DNA from: Myxococcales bacterium
GTDB lineage: Bacteria > Myxococcota > Polyangia > Nannocystales > Nannocystaceae
DNA length: 64,000 bases
Assembly (NCBI GenBank): GCA_016793465.1
Contig: JAEUJW010000067.1
Coordinates: 124,001-188,000 of the forward strand
Direction of reading: 5' to 3'
The position numbers and the translations under genes were made by a program. Of the stretch, positions 16,284 to 26,188 are shown in pieces. How positions within the stretch are numbered: the first letter of the stretch is position 1; each line of letters starts with the position of its first letter. The notes beneath the pieces were generated by a model. It made no database searches. It had not been told where the DNA came from and saw only the letters and a list, made by a program, of their open reading frames with translations.

Positions 16284-16930
16284 CGGGGCGCTCCTTGGGT
16301 GGGGTTCGCGGGCAGCCAGCCGAGGCGGCGCAGCTCCTCGCCGATGCGGGCGCGGGCGCGGGTCAGGCGGACGGCGAGGTTGCCGGGCGAGATCTCGAGC
16401 AGGGCGGCGGCCTCGTCGTGCGGCAGGGCCTGCAGCTCGCGCACGAGGAAGGCCTCGCGCAGCTTGTCGGGCAGGCCGGCGAGGATGTCGTAGAGCACGC
16501 GGCTGCGCTCGCGTTGCAGGTGCACACGATCGGGGTCGGCCGGGGCGGACGGGCTGGCGCCGTGCATGGCGATCAGGCGGGCGTGCGCGGCGGAGGTGTT
16601 CTTGCGGCTGCGCCAGTGCTTGCGCGCCATGTTGAGGGCGATGCCGTGCAGCCAGGCCTCGAAGCTGCGGCCGCGGTCGTAGCGGGCGCGGCTGGTCATG
16701 GCCTGGGCGAAGGTCTCCTGCGCGAGCTCCTCGGCGATCGCGAGGTCGCCGGTGAGGTGGCGCAGCTGGCGGAGCAGGCCGTCGTAGCAGCGGGCGTAGA
16801 GCTCGGCCCAGGCGGCGATGTCTCCCGCGCAGGCGCCGGCGACCAGCGCGTCCATCCCCGCGGCGGGCGCGGGCGCGGGCGCGGGGCACAGGCGCAGATG
16901 GGCGGCGGGCTGCATCGGGCAGGGTGGCAT
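16280..16930 (-). CDS. ECF-family RNA polymerase sigma factor
   Basis: A 216-residue sigma-70 family protein of the ECF type. Region 2 is seen in DIAAWAELYARCYDGLLRQLRHLTG...AEELAQETFAQAMTSRARYD and FEAWLHGIALNMARKHWRS; region 4 in LYDILAGLPDKLREAFLVRELQALPHDEAAALLEISPGNLAVRLTRARARI. The first 24 residues are Pro/Ala-rich; an alternative start is Met26 (MDALVAGACAGD), nearer the usual family length. It heads a five-gene operon (sigma, membrane anti-sigma, small lipoprotein, Cys-rich lipoprotein, barrel-like protein), suggesting control of an envelope function. Confidence 0.93.
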   Translation of the reverse strand: MPPCPMQPAAHLRLCPAPAPAPAAGMDALVAGACAGDIAAWAELYARCYDGLLRQLRHLTGDLAIAEELAQETFAQAMTSRARYDRGRSFEAWLHGIALNMARKHWRSRKNTSAAHARLIAMHGASPSAPADPDRVHLQRERSRVLYDILAGLPDKLREAFLVRELQALPHDEAAALLEISPGNLAVRLTRARARIGEELRRLGWLPANPTQGAPR

Positions 16931-17094
16931 TACCCCGAGCGGCGGATGGCTTACAGGAAAAGCGCGGGGGCGATAAGGCGCCGGGACAGCCGCGTGGAAC
17001 GGCGTTACGAGCGGACGCGGGGGCGCCGGTGCGGGGCGCCGGGCCCCTTTCTCGCGGGTGGGGGCATAAGCTTGGCGGCTCGGAGGGTCTCGCA

Positions 17095-17526
17095 GTGGCT
17101 CAAAGTCCCGTCATCACCACGCTCGTGGTCACCGTCGTCGTCAACTGGCTCAACATCACCGTGCTGTGGAACATGAGCGGCGCGGTCCGGGGCAAGACCA
17201 AGACGGCGCTCAACCCGGAGGACGCGCGGGCGTTCAAGGGCTCGCTGGTCGAGGCGGACCCGCCGGAGGTGTCGCGGGTGCTGCGGGCGCACCGCAACAC
17301 CGTCGACAACACGGTGCCGTTCCTGCTGCTGGCGTTCGCGTTCGCGAGCCTCGGGCCGTCGGCGCTCGAGGCGCAGATCCTGCTCTACGGGTTCACGGTC
17401 GCCCGGCTGGCGTACTCGGTCTGTTATCTGAAGGGGCTGCAGCCGTGGCGCACGATCATGTACGGGATCAGCGTGCTGCTGGCGCTCGGCCTGGCGGTCG
17501 ACACGCTGCGCCTGCTGTTGACGTGA
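17095..17526 (+). CDS. MAPEG-family membrane protein
   Basis: A 143-residue integral membrane protein with four hydrophobic helices. The signature EVSRVLRAHRNTVDNTVPFLLLAFAF matches the conserved ERxxRAHxNxxEnxPxF region of MAPEG proteins (microsomal glutathione transferase / prostaglandin E synthase-1 type), which use glutathione. Length is normal for the family. GTG 17095 is chosen because a GGAGGG ribosome site lies seven bases upstream and the protein then begins directly with its first span. A membrane protein gene follows 18 bp downstream and is probably cotranscribed. The substrate is not predictable. Confidence 0.88.
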   Translation: MAQSPVITTLVVTVVVNWLNITVLWNMSGAVRGKTKTALNPEDARAFKGSLVEADPPEVSRVLRAHRNTVDNTVPFLLLAFAFASLGPSALEAQILLYGFTVARLAYSVCYLKGLQPWRTIMYGISVLLALGLAVDTLRLLLT

Positions 17527-17544
17527 GCGTGGTACGGTGGGGCG

Positions 17545-18132
17545 ATGACGGGGCGCGCGGTCTCTCCGGTGCAGGCGATCCTCGGTCTCGTGCTGGCCGC
17601 GACGATCGCGCTGCCGCTCGGCCCGGGCGGGCAGAGCCTGCTCGAGCTGTTGCTCGCGGCGCTGCGCGAGCACCCGGCCAACGGGGCGATCCTGCTGATC
17701 ATGCTGGGGTCGCCGCACCTGTTCGGGCTGGCGGTGGCGTTCGCCGGGGTCACGCGCGCGGACAGCGTGCCGCTGCGCGTGGTGCTGACCTACCCGGTGG
17801 CGATCATGCAGGCGATGCTGGTGATGTTCGCGGTCAACGTCCAGCAGGCGCCGGTGGTCGCGCCGCGGGCCATCCTCGGCTTCGCGCTGGTCAGCGGGCT
17901 GTACCTGCCGTACGCGGCCGGCGCGGCGGCGGCCTCGTCGCGCGAGCGCCTCGGGATCCGCTGGTACGTGCGCTGGGGGGCGCTGCTGATCGCGGGCACG
18001 GGGCTGTGGCTGCGGCTGCAGGCCCAGGTCGGGCTGAAGCTCGGGCCGGCGGTCGACGTGGCGCTCGCGGCGGCGGTGCTGCTGCTCGCCAGCCTGGCGC
18101 GCCGCGATCCGCCGGAGCCGCCGTCCGAGTGA
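17545..18132 (+). CDS. Multi-span membrane protein of unknown function
   Basis: A 195-residue protein with about six hydrophobic segments: AILGLVLAATIALPL, GAILLIMLGSPHLFGLAVAFAG, YPVAIMQAMLVMFAV, AILGFALVSGLYLPYAAGAAAA, WGALLIAGTGLWLRL and VALAAAVLLLASLA. There is no recognisable motif. It sits 18 bp after the MAPEG gene, likely the same transcript, and is followed by a strong inverted repeat. A membrane lipid or redox role by association is only a guess. Confidence 0.7.
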   Translation: MTGRAVSPVQAILGLVLAATIALPLGPGGQSLLELLLAALREHPANGAILLIMLGSPHLFGLAVAFAGVTRADSVPLRVVLTYPVAIMQAMLVMFAVNVQQAPVVAPRAILGFALVSGLYLPYAAGAAAASSRERLGIRWYVRWGALLIAGTGLWLRLQAQVGLKLGPAVDVALAAAVLLLASLARRDPPEPPSE

Positions 18133-18169
18133 GTTCTCCGTGGCCTCCGCCCGCCCGTGGCGAGTGAGA

Positions 18170-18215
18170 CTCGGCCCGGGACCGCGAACCGCACGACCGG
18201 CGGCTCCGGGCCGAG
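18170..18215 (+). terminator. Inverted repeat downstream of the MAPEG pair
   Basis: CTCGGCCCGG (18170-18179) and CCGGGCCGAG (18206-18215) are perfect 10-bp complements with a 26-base loop, 37 bp after the stop at 18132. There is no U-tract. It probably closes the MAPEG transcript before the kinase gene. Confidence 0.5.
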
Positions 18216-18287
18216 CCTCTCGGCAGGGGCGCCGCTGCGCGCGGTCGTCGAGCCTCGCGCGGCGCCGCGGTCTGTTAGGCTGGCGCC

Positions 18288-20690
18288 GTGGGACCGGCTG
18301 GCGACGACGCGACGATGATCGGCGAGGGTGTGGTGGCGCGGACGGGGCCGGTCGCGGTCGGCGGGCTGTTCGCCGAGCGCTACGAGGTCGAGCGGGTGGT
18401 CGGCAGCGGCGGCATGGGCACGGTGTACCGCGCGCGCGACCGCATGGTCGGCGACACGGTGGCCCTGAAGATCCTCGACGCGTCGGTGGTGGGCTCGGCC
18501 GACCAGCTGGCGTGGTTCCGCCGCGAGGTCCGCCTGGCCCGGCGCATCACCCACCCGAACGTGGCCCGCACCCACGACATGGGCGAGGCCGGCGGCTCGC
18601 ACTACATCACCATGGAGTTCGTCGCCGGCGGGACGCTGCAGGACCGCATGCAGCTCGAGGCGGGGGCGCGCCGGGTGCTGCCGCCGGTCGAGGCGGCGCA
18701 GGTGGCCCTGGCGGTGTGCGAGGGGCTGGCCGCGGCCCACGCGGCCGGGGTGGTGCACCGCGACCTGAAGCCGGCCAACGTGCTGATCGAGGACGGCGGG
18801 CGGGTGGTGCTGACCGACTTCGGGATCGCCCGCGGGCTCGGCGACGGCGACGCGGCGCGCACCCAGGGCATCGTCGGCACGCCGCAGTACATGGCGCCGG
18901 AGCAGCTGTCGGGCCAGCCCGTCGACGTGCGCGCCGACATCTACGCGCTCGGGCTCATGCTGTTCGAGATGCTGACCGCGGAGGTGCCGTTCCCGGGCGA
19001 CACGATCTTCGCGTCGGCGCTGGCCCGCATGACCAGGCCGCCGCCCGACCCGCGCGCGCTGCGGCCCGACCTGCCGCCGGCGCTGGCCGAGCTGGTGCTG
19101 CACTGCCTGGCCCAAAAGCCAGACGACCGCCCGGCCGCGGCCCGCGAGGTGGCCGAGCGCCTGCGCGAGTGGCTGGCGGCGGCGTCGCCGTCGTCGCTGA
19201 CGCTGGCGCCGGGGCCGACCACGCTGACCATGACGCCCGGGCCGCCGACGACCCAGCCGATGCCGGCGATCGCCGCGGCGGCGCCGCCGAGCGAGCGGGC
19301 CCTGGCGGTGCTGCCGTTCCGCTACCAGGGCCCGCCGGACCAGGGCTACCTCGGCGACGCCCTGGCCGACGAGCTGATCGACGTGCTGTCGCGGACGCGC
19401 GGGCTGCGGGTGCTCGGCAGCGGGGCGGCGGCGAAGTACCGCACCGACCGCGACCCGCGGGCGGTCGGCGCCGACCTCGGGGTGACGGCGGTGGTCGACG
19501 CGACCGTGCAGGCCACGCCGAAGCAGGTGCGCGTGCTGGCGCGGCTGGTCGAGGTCGCCAGCGGGACGCAGATGTGGAGCGACCGCTTCGAGGCCGGCAT
19601 CGAGGACCTGTTCGAGCTGCAAGATCGCATGAGCAAGCAGATCGCCGAGGCGCTGCGGGTCGAGCTCGGCACCGCGGCGAGCGTCGGCCACGTGCCGGCG
19701 GAGGCGGTGGCCCTGTACCTGCGGGGCCGCCGCAAGCTGCTGGCCGGGCAGATCCTCGGCCAGGGCAACGCACTCGAGCTGCTCGAGCAGTGCCTGCGCC
19801 TGGCCCCCGGCCTGCAACCGGCGCTGGCCTATCGCGCGATCGCCTGCCTGCGCGCGTGGTTCCTGCCGGGGGCGTTCACCGGCGACGACGTGCGCGACTG
19901 GGCCTCGGAGGCCCGCACGGCGGTGGCCCGTGCCCGCGAGCTGGCGCCCGACCTGGCCGAGACCCACCTGGCGCGGGCGATGCTGGCGGTCCAGCACGGC
20001 GAGTGGAAGGAGGCGGTGCAGGCGCTCGGCCAGGCCCTCGAGATCGCCCCGACCTACGCGCACGCGCAGCAGTACCTGGCCCACCTGCAGTGCGAGGCGG
20101 GCCAGACCAGAGAGGGCTGCGAGCGCGCGCGGACGGCGTTCGCGCTCGACCCGAGCCTGCGCGTGGCGCTCATGGACGTGGCCCGCGTGCACGCGCTGCA
20201 CGGCGAGCGCGAGCAGGCCGAGCAGCTGCTGCGGGACATCGAGCGCAACGCGCCGTTCCGCGGGCCGATCGTCCAGTCGCGCGCGCGCATCGCCGCGTAC
20301 TACGGCGACGTCGAGGCGGTCCGCGAGATCGCCGAGACGCTCGAGGACGAAGCCAGCGGCGGGATGCTCGCCAGCATCGCCGTGTTCTGCCGCGGACTCG
20401 CCGGCGACGGGTCGTCGGCCGAGGTCGTGGCGTACATCGAGCGCCTCGTGCAGGACGCCCGCAACCCGCGCTTCTTGGCGATGGCGTTCCAGTTCGCCAC
20501 CGAGATCCACGCGGCCCGCGGCGAGACGAAGGCGGCGCTCGAGTGGTTCCTGCGCGCGACCGACGGGGCGATGATCGACCTCGAGTGGATCGACCGCTGC
20601 CCGCTGCTGAAGGATCTGCGCTCCCTGCCAGGCTTCGCCGAGGGGCGCCGCAAGGTGCGCCGCCGCGTGCAGGCGATGTGGAGCCTGTAG
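18288..20690 (+). CDS. Serine/threonine kinase with TolB-like and TPR domains
   Basis: An 800-residue protein. Kinase domain (about 30-300): glycine loop GSGGMG, VALKIL lysine, HRDLKPAN, DFGIARG, GTPQYMAPEQ. A Pro/Thr-rich linker follows. Residues about 330-460 match the TolB-like module found in CadC/adenylate-cyclase-type regulators (AVLPFRYQG...GYLGDALADELIDVLSRTRGLRVLGS...VRVLARLVEVASGTQMWSDRF). The C-terminal 330 residues are TPR-like helices (ATHLARAMLAVQHGEWKEAVQALGQALEIAP). There is no clear membrane span, so it should be cytoplasmic. GTG 18288 is used; ATG 18315 is a possible shorter start. Typical of myxobacterial signalling kinases. Confidence 0.92.
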   Translation: MGPAGDDATMIGEGVVARTGPVAVGGLFAERYEVERVVGSGGMGTVYRARDRMVGDTVALKILDASVVGSADQLAWFRREVRLARRITHPNVARTHDMGEAGGSHYITMEFVAGGTLQDRMQLEAGARRVLPPVEAAQVALAVCEGLAAAHAAGVVHRDLKPANVLIEDGGRVVLTDFGIARGLGDGDAARTQGIVGTPQYMAPEQLSGQPVDVRADIYALGLMLFEMLTAEVPFPGDTIFASALARMTRPPPDPRALRPDLPPALAELVLHCLAQKPDDRPAAAREVAERLREWLAAASPSSLTLAPGPTTLTMTPGPPTTQPMPAIAAAAPPSERALAVLPFRYQGPPDQGYLGDALADELIDVLSRTRGLRVLGSGAAAKYRTDRDPRAVGADLGVTAVVDATVQATPKQVRVLARLVEVASGTQMWSDRFEAGIEDLFELQDRMSKQIAEALRVELGTAASVGHVPAEAVALYLRGRRKLLAGQILGQGNALELLEQCLRLAPGLQPALAYRAIACLRAWFLPGAFTGDDVRDWASEARTAVARARELAPDLAETHLARAMLAVQHGEWKEAVQALGQALEIAPTYAHAQQYLAHLQCEAGQTREGCERARTAFALDPSLRVALMDVARVHALHGEREQAEQLLRDIERNAPFRGPIVQSRARIAAYYGDVEAVREIAETLEDEASGGMLASIAVFCRGLAGDGSSAEVVAYIERLVQDARNPRFLAMAFQFATEIHAARGETKAALEWFLRATDGAMIDLEWIDRCPLLKDLRSLPGFAEGRRKVRRRVQAMWSL

Positions 20691-20729
20691 CGCGGCCGCG
20701 GAAGAATAATTGTGGGTGAGATGAAGAGA

Positions 20730-20761
20730 CGGCCGGCGAGGCGCTGCGCGCTCGCCGGCCG
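20730..20761. terminator. Strong hairpin between convergent genes
   Basis: CGGCCGGCGAG (20730-20740) pairs perfectly with CTCGCCGGCCG (20751-20761), giving an 11-bp stem and 10-base loop. It lies between the kinase stop (20690) and the minus-strand low-complexity gene stop (20786), so it can serve both directions. It lacks a U-tract. Confidence 0.65.
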
Positions 20762-20785
20762 GGTCGTCGCCTGAATGTCGTGCGA

Positions 20786-22048
20786 CTAGATCATGCGGTT
20801 GTCGCCGCGGTCGCGCGAGGAGCGGCTGCCCTCGAGGTTGCCGCGGAAGCCCTGGTCGTCGTCACGCCAGCCGCCCTGGTTGCCGTAGCCGCCCTGGTTG
20901 CCGTAGTCCTGACCGCGGCCGTAGTTGCCCTTGTTGCCGTAGTCCTGACCGCGGCCGGAGTTGCCCTGGCCGGAGCTGCCCTGACCGTAGTCCTGACCGC
21001 GGCCGTAGCTGCCCTGACCGAAGTCCTGCTGACCGCGGCCGTAGCTGCCCTGACCGAGGTCCTGCTGACCGCGGCCGTAGTTGCCCTGGCCGGAGGAGCC
21101 CTGACCGAAGTCCTGACCGCGGCCGTAGTTGCCCTGGCCGGAGCTGCCCTGTCCGTAGTTCTGACCGGAGCTGCCCTGACCGAAGTCCTGCTGACCGCGG
21201 CCGTAGTTGCCCTGACCGAAGTCCTGCTGACCGCGGCCGTAGCTGCCCTGGCCGTAGCTGCTCTGACCGAAGTCCTGCTGACCGCGGCCGTAGCTGCCCT
21301 GGCCGTAGCTGCTCTGACCGAAGTCCTGCTGACCGCGGCCGTAGTTGCCCTGGCCGTAGCTGCTCTGACCGAAGTCCTGCTGACCGCGGCCGTAGTTGCC
21401 CTGGCCGTAGCTGCTCTGACCGAAGTCCTGCTGACCGCGGCCGTAGCTGCTCTGACCGAAGTCCTGCTGACCGCGGCCGTAGTTGCCCTGGCCGTAGTTA
21501 CCCTGACCGTAGTCCTGACCGCGGCCGTAGTTGCCCTGGCCGTAGTTGCCCTGACCGTAGTCCTGCTGACCGCGGCCGTAGTTGCCCTGGCCGGAGGAGC
21601 CCTGACCGTAGTCCTGACCGCGGCCGTAGTTGCCCTGGCCGTGGCTACCCTGACCGTAGTCCTGCTGACCGCGGCCGTAATTGCCCTGGCCATAGTCCTG
21701 CCCGCTGTTCTGACGATCGCGGCCGTAGTTGCCCTGGCCGAAGTCGTGCCCGCTGTTCTGGCGATCGCGGCCGTAGTTGCCGGAGCTGCTGCGGTCCCAG
21801 TCGCCGCGCGCGCCGTAGTCCTGGCCGCGGCCGCCGTCGTAGCTCTGGGCGAAGTTCTGCATGCGGTCCCAGCCGCCCTCGTGATCGCGGCCTCGCCCGC
21901 TCTGACGGTCGGAGCCGCCGCGGTTGTCGTCGTCCTGGCCCCACCGATCGCTGCGGTGCTGCTGGTAGCTGCGCTCGCGGTCCTGCGGCTCGCCTTGCCA
22001 GCTCTGGTGATTGCGCGTGTGGGAAGAGTCGTCGCGGTGGTTTTGCAT
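20786..22048 (-). CDS. Gly/Gln/Tyr/Ser-rich low-complexity (FUS-like) repeat protein
   Basis: A 420-residue protein with almost no hydrophobic residues and no signal peptide. The first 90 residues are charged and polar (MQNHRDDSSHTRNHQSWQGE). From about residue 100 it is made of short units such as SSYGQGNYGRGQQDFGQ repeated more than twenty times, rich in Gly, Gln, Tyr, Ser and Arg-Gly pairs. Tyr and Phe appear as regular stickers, as in the SYGQ domains of human FUS/EWS/TAF15, which phase-separate. ATG 22048 has an AGGA ribosome site 11 bases upstream. The plus-strand frame over the same DNA is a hydrophobic shadow and is rejected. Function unknown; condensate formation or nucleic-acid contact is inferred from composition only. 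Confidence 0.75.
   Translation of the reverse strand: MQNHRDDSSHTRNHQSWQGEPQDRERSYQQHRSDRWGQDDDNRGGSDRQSGRGRDHEGGWDRMQNFAQSYDGGRGQDYGARGDWDRSSSGNYGRDRQNSGHDFGQGNYGRDRQNSGQDYGQGNYGRGQQDYGQGSHGQGNYGRGQDYGQGSSGQGNYGRGQQDYGQGNYGQGNYGRGQDYGQGNYGQGNYGRGQQDFGQSSYGRGQQDFGQSSYGQGNYGRGQQDFGQSSYGQGNYGRGQQDFGQSSYGQGSYGRGQQDFGQSSYGQGSYGRGQQDFGQGNYGRGQQDFGQGSSGQNYGQGSSGQGNYGRGQDFGQGSSGQGNYGRGQQDLGQGSYGRGQQDFGQGSYGRGQDYGQGSSGQGNSGRGQDYGNKGNYGRGQDYGNQGGYGNQGGWRDDDQGFRGNLEGSRSSRDRGDNRMI
20985..21720. repeat. Coding tandem repeats, 48-51 bp and variants
   Basis: Direct repeats of about 48-51 bp with shorter 33-bp variants encode the SYGQ/GRGQ units. Copies at 21230-21480 are nearly identical at the base level, pointing to recent expansion by slippage or unequal exchange. 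Copy number should vary between strains. Confidence 0.85.
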
Positions 22049-22262
22049 GTGGGTCGTCCTGTGCGCGACAAGCTGCAGTACGCACAGTAGGTCGTCCACT
22101 GGGACGACGACGGCAATGCTTGCCGATCCGCGACGAAATCGGCGCGAGACGAATGTGCATAAATTCCCGTCGCCAAAACCCCTCTGCCGTGGGCGTCGAC
22201 GTTCGCACTGGGGGATCTGCCAGGCACACTTCGCGCTGCCCACCCGCCGCGACGAGCCGTGG

Positions 22263-23507
22263 TCAGCCGGGGCAGCCGGCCCCGGGCTTCACGCGGCCGT
22301 GGGCCATGAAGTAGATGGGGTGGCCGCCGGTGAACGTGCCGGCGGCGAGCGTGTCCCAGGTGACGCCGTCGCTGCTGCGATAGAATTTTTGTTGGTCGTA
22401 CCAGACCATCCAGCCGTCGTTGGCCGCCACGAACGTGCCCTCGGGGCTGCGCGCGAGCGGGCCGACGACGACGCCGTCGCCGACCAGCGGGGTGGAGCTC
22501 CACGCGGCGCCGTCGGGGCTGCGGTGGACCACGCCGCCCTCGTAGACGAAGAACTCGCCGCCGGTCCACAGCGGCGGCGAGGTCAGGCGCTCGCTGATCG
22601 GGACGTACGTCCAGTTGTCGCCGCCGTCGGGCGAGGTGCACACGTGGCCGTGGCCGCTGGCCATCACGGTGACGCCTGTCCCGTGGGCCATGCCGAGGGT
22701 GTAGGCGCCGCACTCGGGCGGGCGCGTGGTCGCGGGCGTCCAGGTCACGCCGTCGGGGCTGCGCACGACGGCCCGCTGATCGCCGCTCTCGCCGGCGACG
22801 ATGAACCAGCCGGCGTCCTGCGCCACGAACTCGATGGCGCGGGTGTTGATGCCGATGTCGAGCGGGCCGCCGGGGCCCCACTGCTCGCCGAGGTCGACGG
22901 AGATCGCCGTGGTGCTGTTGTTGGCGACGAACCTCCCGGCGCCGAAGGCGACGTCGGCGAAGGTCGGGGTGTCGGTCATGACGACGGAGAAAGTCGCGGC
23001 GTCGTCGCTGCGCACGAGCGTGCCCGGGTGACCCCAGCCCCACGCGAGCACGAAGGCGCCGTCGCCCCAGGCGACGCCGCGGCCGGCGTACGCGTGGTGG
23101 TCGCAGTCGAGGCCGTCCTCGAAGCAGCGGGCGGCGTCGTCCACCGACTGATCGTGGATCCACGTGTGGCCGTCGTCGCACGAGATGGTGGTGCGGCCGA
23201 GGTGGCCCTGGGCGAGGAAGACCGGCACGTCGACGACGGGCTCGCCGGTGGTGGTGCCGGTGTCGCCGGTGTCGCCGGCGGTCGTCGTGGTCCCGGCGCC
23301 GCTCGAGCCGGCGGGCGGCTCGCCGGTGGTCGGGGCGCTGGTGGTGTCGCCGGGCTCGCTGCTGCCGTCCGCGGGGGGCGACGTCGTGAGGGCCGTCGAG
23401 GTCGAGGGGGCGGTCGCGTCGCCGGTCGAGCTGCCCGTCGATCCGTCGCCGCCGCCGCCGCCGTTGCAGGCGAACACCACCACCAGCCCGAGCCATCGCC
23501 GTGTCAT
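22263..23507 (-). CDS. Lipoprotein with BNR/sialidase-like beta-propeller
   Basis: A 414-residue lipoprotein: ATG 23507 gives MTRRWLGLVVVFAC, a short signal with lipobox ending at Cys14. A Thr/Gly/Ser/Asp linker of about 75 residues follows, typical of this organism's surface lipoproteins. The rest repeats the pattern RSPDGVTWTP, TSPDGGDNWTYV, HRSPDGAAWSS, RSSDGVTWDT: Asp-box (SxDxGxxW) motifs of BNR/sialidase-type propellers. Conserved cysteines (SCDDG, RCFEDGLDCD, CG, VCTS, GCPG) suggest disulfides. No sialidase catalytic Arg triad is evident, so a binding role is more likely than catalysis. Confidence 0.8.
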   Translation of the reverse strand: MTRRWLGLVVVFACNGGGGGDGSTGSSTGDATAPSTSTALTTSPPADGSSEPGDTTSAPTTGEPPAGSSGAGTTTTAGDTGDTGTTTGEPVVDVPVFLAQGHLGRTTISCDDGHTWIHDQSVDDAARCFEDGLDCDHHAYAGRGVAWGDGAFVLAWGWGHPGTLVRSDDAATFSVVMTDTPTFADVAFGAGRFVANNSTTAISVDLGEQWGPGGPLDIGINTRAIEFVAQDAGWFIVAGESGDQRAVVRSPDGVTWTPATTRPPECGAYTLGMAHGTGVTVMASGHGHVCTSPDGGDNWTYVPISERLTSPPLWTGGEFFVYEGGVVHRSPDGAAWSSTPLVGDGVVVGPLARSPEGTFVAANDGWMVWYDQQKFYRSSDGVTWDTLAAGTFTGGHPIYFMAHGRVKPGAGCPG

Positions 23508-23790
23508 CGCGCCACCAATAAAGATCGGCGCGGCGCGGGGCACAAGCCTGCGCCAGCCCCCAGGCGCGGCGGCGTCCGTCCCGGGTGCGAGCGGCGGACA
23601 GCGGCGGCCGGCGCCGACATCACCGGCGCGGCGGAGATCCGCGAGCGCGACGCGGGGCTGGTGTCGCGGCTCGTCGGGCAGGCGGCGCGCGTGCCCGGCG
23701 ACAGCCTGGCGACGGTGACGCGCGGGCGCTCGGGCAATTGCGTGCTTGCCGTGGAAGTCGGCGCGCAGGACAGAGGGCCGCGGCGGCCGC

Positions 23791-24300
23791 TCAGCGTCCG
23801 AGGCCGTGGCAGAAGCCGCCCGAGCCCGGGGCGTCGCAGGACTCGACGCCGCTGACGCGGATGCGTCGGTGGGTGGCCGGCGCCTCGAACCGCTCGCCGT
23901 ACTCGTCGGTCAGGTCGTTGGCCTGGCGCGTGCCCTCGGTCTGGTAGAGGGTCGCGCGGATGTCGTAGGTCATCCCGGGTCGGAGCTTCGAGAGGTCGCC
24001 GCCGATGCAGAACTCGAACGGGGGCTGCGGCGCGGGGCGGATGACCTGCTCGGCGATCTTCTCCATGGGCGGGCCGTGGCCGTGGCCGTAGTCGGTGTAG
24101 ATCTCGAGCACGGCGGCCGAGCCGGGGCCGAAGTCCACGCGGTCGTTGTACGCGTGCGGGCGAAACTCGCGTTCGACGGTGCCGCTGGCGATCAGCGCGT
24201 CCTGACCGCACATCGCGGGGCCGTCGTCTCGCGCCGGCTCGCCGGTGCAGGCCGGCAGCAGGACGAGGACGAGCAGGGGGCGACGAAGCGTGGCGAGCAT
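23791..24300 (-). CDS. YbaY-like lipoprotein
   Basis: A 169-residue lipoprotein. ATG 24300 gives MLATLRRPLLVLVLLPAC with lipobox LPAC. The mature domain (SGTVEREFRPHAYNDRVDFGPGSAAVLEIY ... IAEQVIRPAPQPPFEFCIGGDLSKLRPGMTYDIRATLY) matches the YbaY/META-adjacent beta-sandwich family, whose members read sGtVtyrerialppgAvleV...iaeqtirp.gq.PipFel.yd...i.p...Y.vrA.i. Role unknown in the family. A Gly/His/Pro-rich insertion (DYGHGHGPP) replaces the usual short turn. The 236 bp upstream hold no confident gene, only a 39-codon plus-strand frame at 24413-24532. Confidence 0.65.
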   Translation of the reverse strand: MLATLRRPLLVLVLLPACTGEPARDDGPAMCGQDALIASGTVEREFRPHAYNDRVDFGPGSAAVLEIYTDYGHGHGPPMEKIAEQVIRPAPQPPFEFCIGGDLSKLRPGMTYDIRATLYQTEGTRQANDLTDEYGERFEAPATHRRIRVSGVESCDAPGSGGFCHGLGR

Positions 24301-24536
24301 GACCCGAGTTTGCCCGCATCGGGCCTCGAGATCGCGGGGCTCGTCGAGCGCGGACGGGCGCTCGAAATGGGCCCGGCGAGCCGGCGCTGCGCGTTTGATA
24401 TAGTGGCCGGTGATGGCGAGGGTGACGGAGGGGCGGTCGCGCCCGACGGGCAGTCGTCGCTGTATGTCACCACCGATCTGTCGCACGGCGGAGGAGGTCG
24501 TGCCGGAGGCGGACGAGGCCGCGGAGGCGTAGCGGG

Positions 24537-25027
24537 CTACTTGCGGCGGCGTGCCGACGTGGTCGATCCGGCTCGCGGCAGATGCTTGGCCTGAAGCGTC
24601 TTGCCGATGAAGGTGATGCCCTCGTTGTCGAGGCGGATCTTCGCCTTGTCGAGCGGGAGGAAGTCGACCTTGCCGGAGGCGACCCAGAACCAGTGGGTCA
24701 CGCGGGCGCTCGGCTTCAGGTGTCCGCGTAGCTGGTCGAGCGCGGCCCTCCGCTTGCCGATGACCGTGGTGATCTCGTCATTCTTCGCGCTGTGGGGCTC
24801 GAGGCCGACGATGTGGCCGGTGGATTCGTGGCCGAGGAGGTAGTCCCAGCGGTTGGCCTGCTCGTTGCCCTTAAGCATGGCTTCGTCGAGTTCGAGGCTG
24901 TCGGCGAACTCGCCGCGGATCGCGGCGTCGACCATGGCCCGGTGCTCGCGCTTCAGGGCCTGGAGGCCGTCTTCGACGAGCGGACGGAGCGTGCTTTGGG
25001 CGACCAGGGCGTCGCGGATCGGGGTGG

Positions 25028-25031
<4 letters not shown>
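24537..25031 (-). CDS. Small partner protein of an AAA-type ATPase (candidate effector)
   Basis: A 164-residue protein starting at ATG 25031, overlapping the ATPase stop (ATGA). The recognisable core is ANRWDYLLGHESTGHIVGLE, then PHSAKNDEITTVIGKRRAALDQL and VTHWFWVASGKVDFLPL...GITFIGKTLQ. The arrangement of acidic residues, E-P-H, and K-R on a predicted beta sheet could be a degenerate nuclease-like core, but I cannot assign a family. Similar small proteins travel with ATPase genes in accessory regions, from memory. Together with the ATPase it forms a likely two-gene module, possibly anti-phage or toxin-antitoxin-like. Confidence 0.55.
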
Positions 25032-26170
<1,139 letters not shown>

Positions 26171-26188
26171 GGAGGCCAGACCGTAACA

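Noticed and set aside
20780..22090. Plus-strand hydrophobic frame of Ala/Leu/Val/Thr repeats
   Set aside because: It is the antisense shadow of the SYGQ-repeat gene; it has no ribosome site and its pattern follows exactly from the opposite-strand codons.
24413..24532. 39-codon plus-strand frame with an acidic end
   Set aside because: No ribosome site or recognisable feature, and a competing frame in the same DNA looks equally coding-like; not enough support for a gene.
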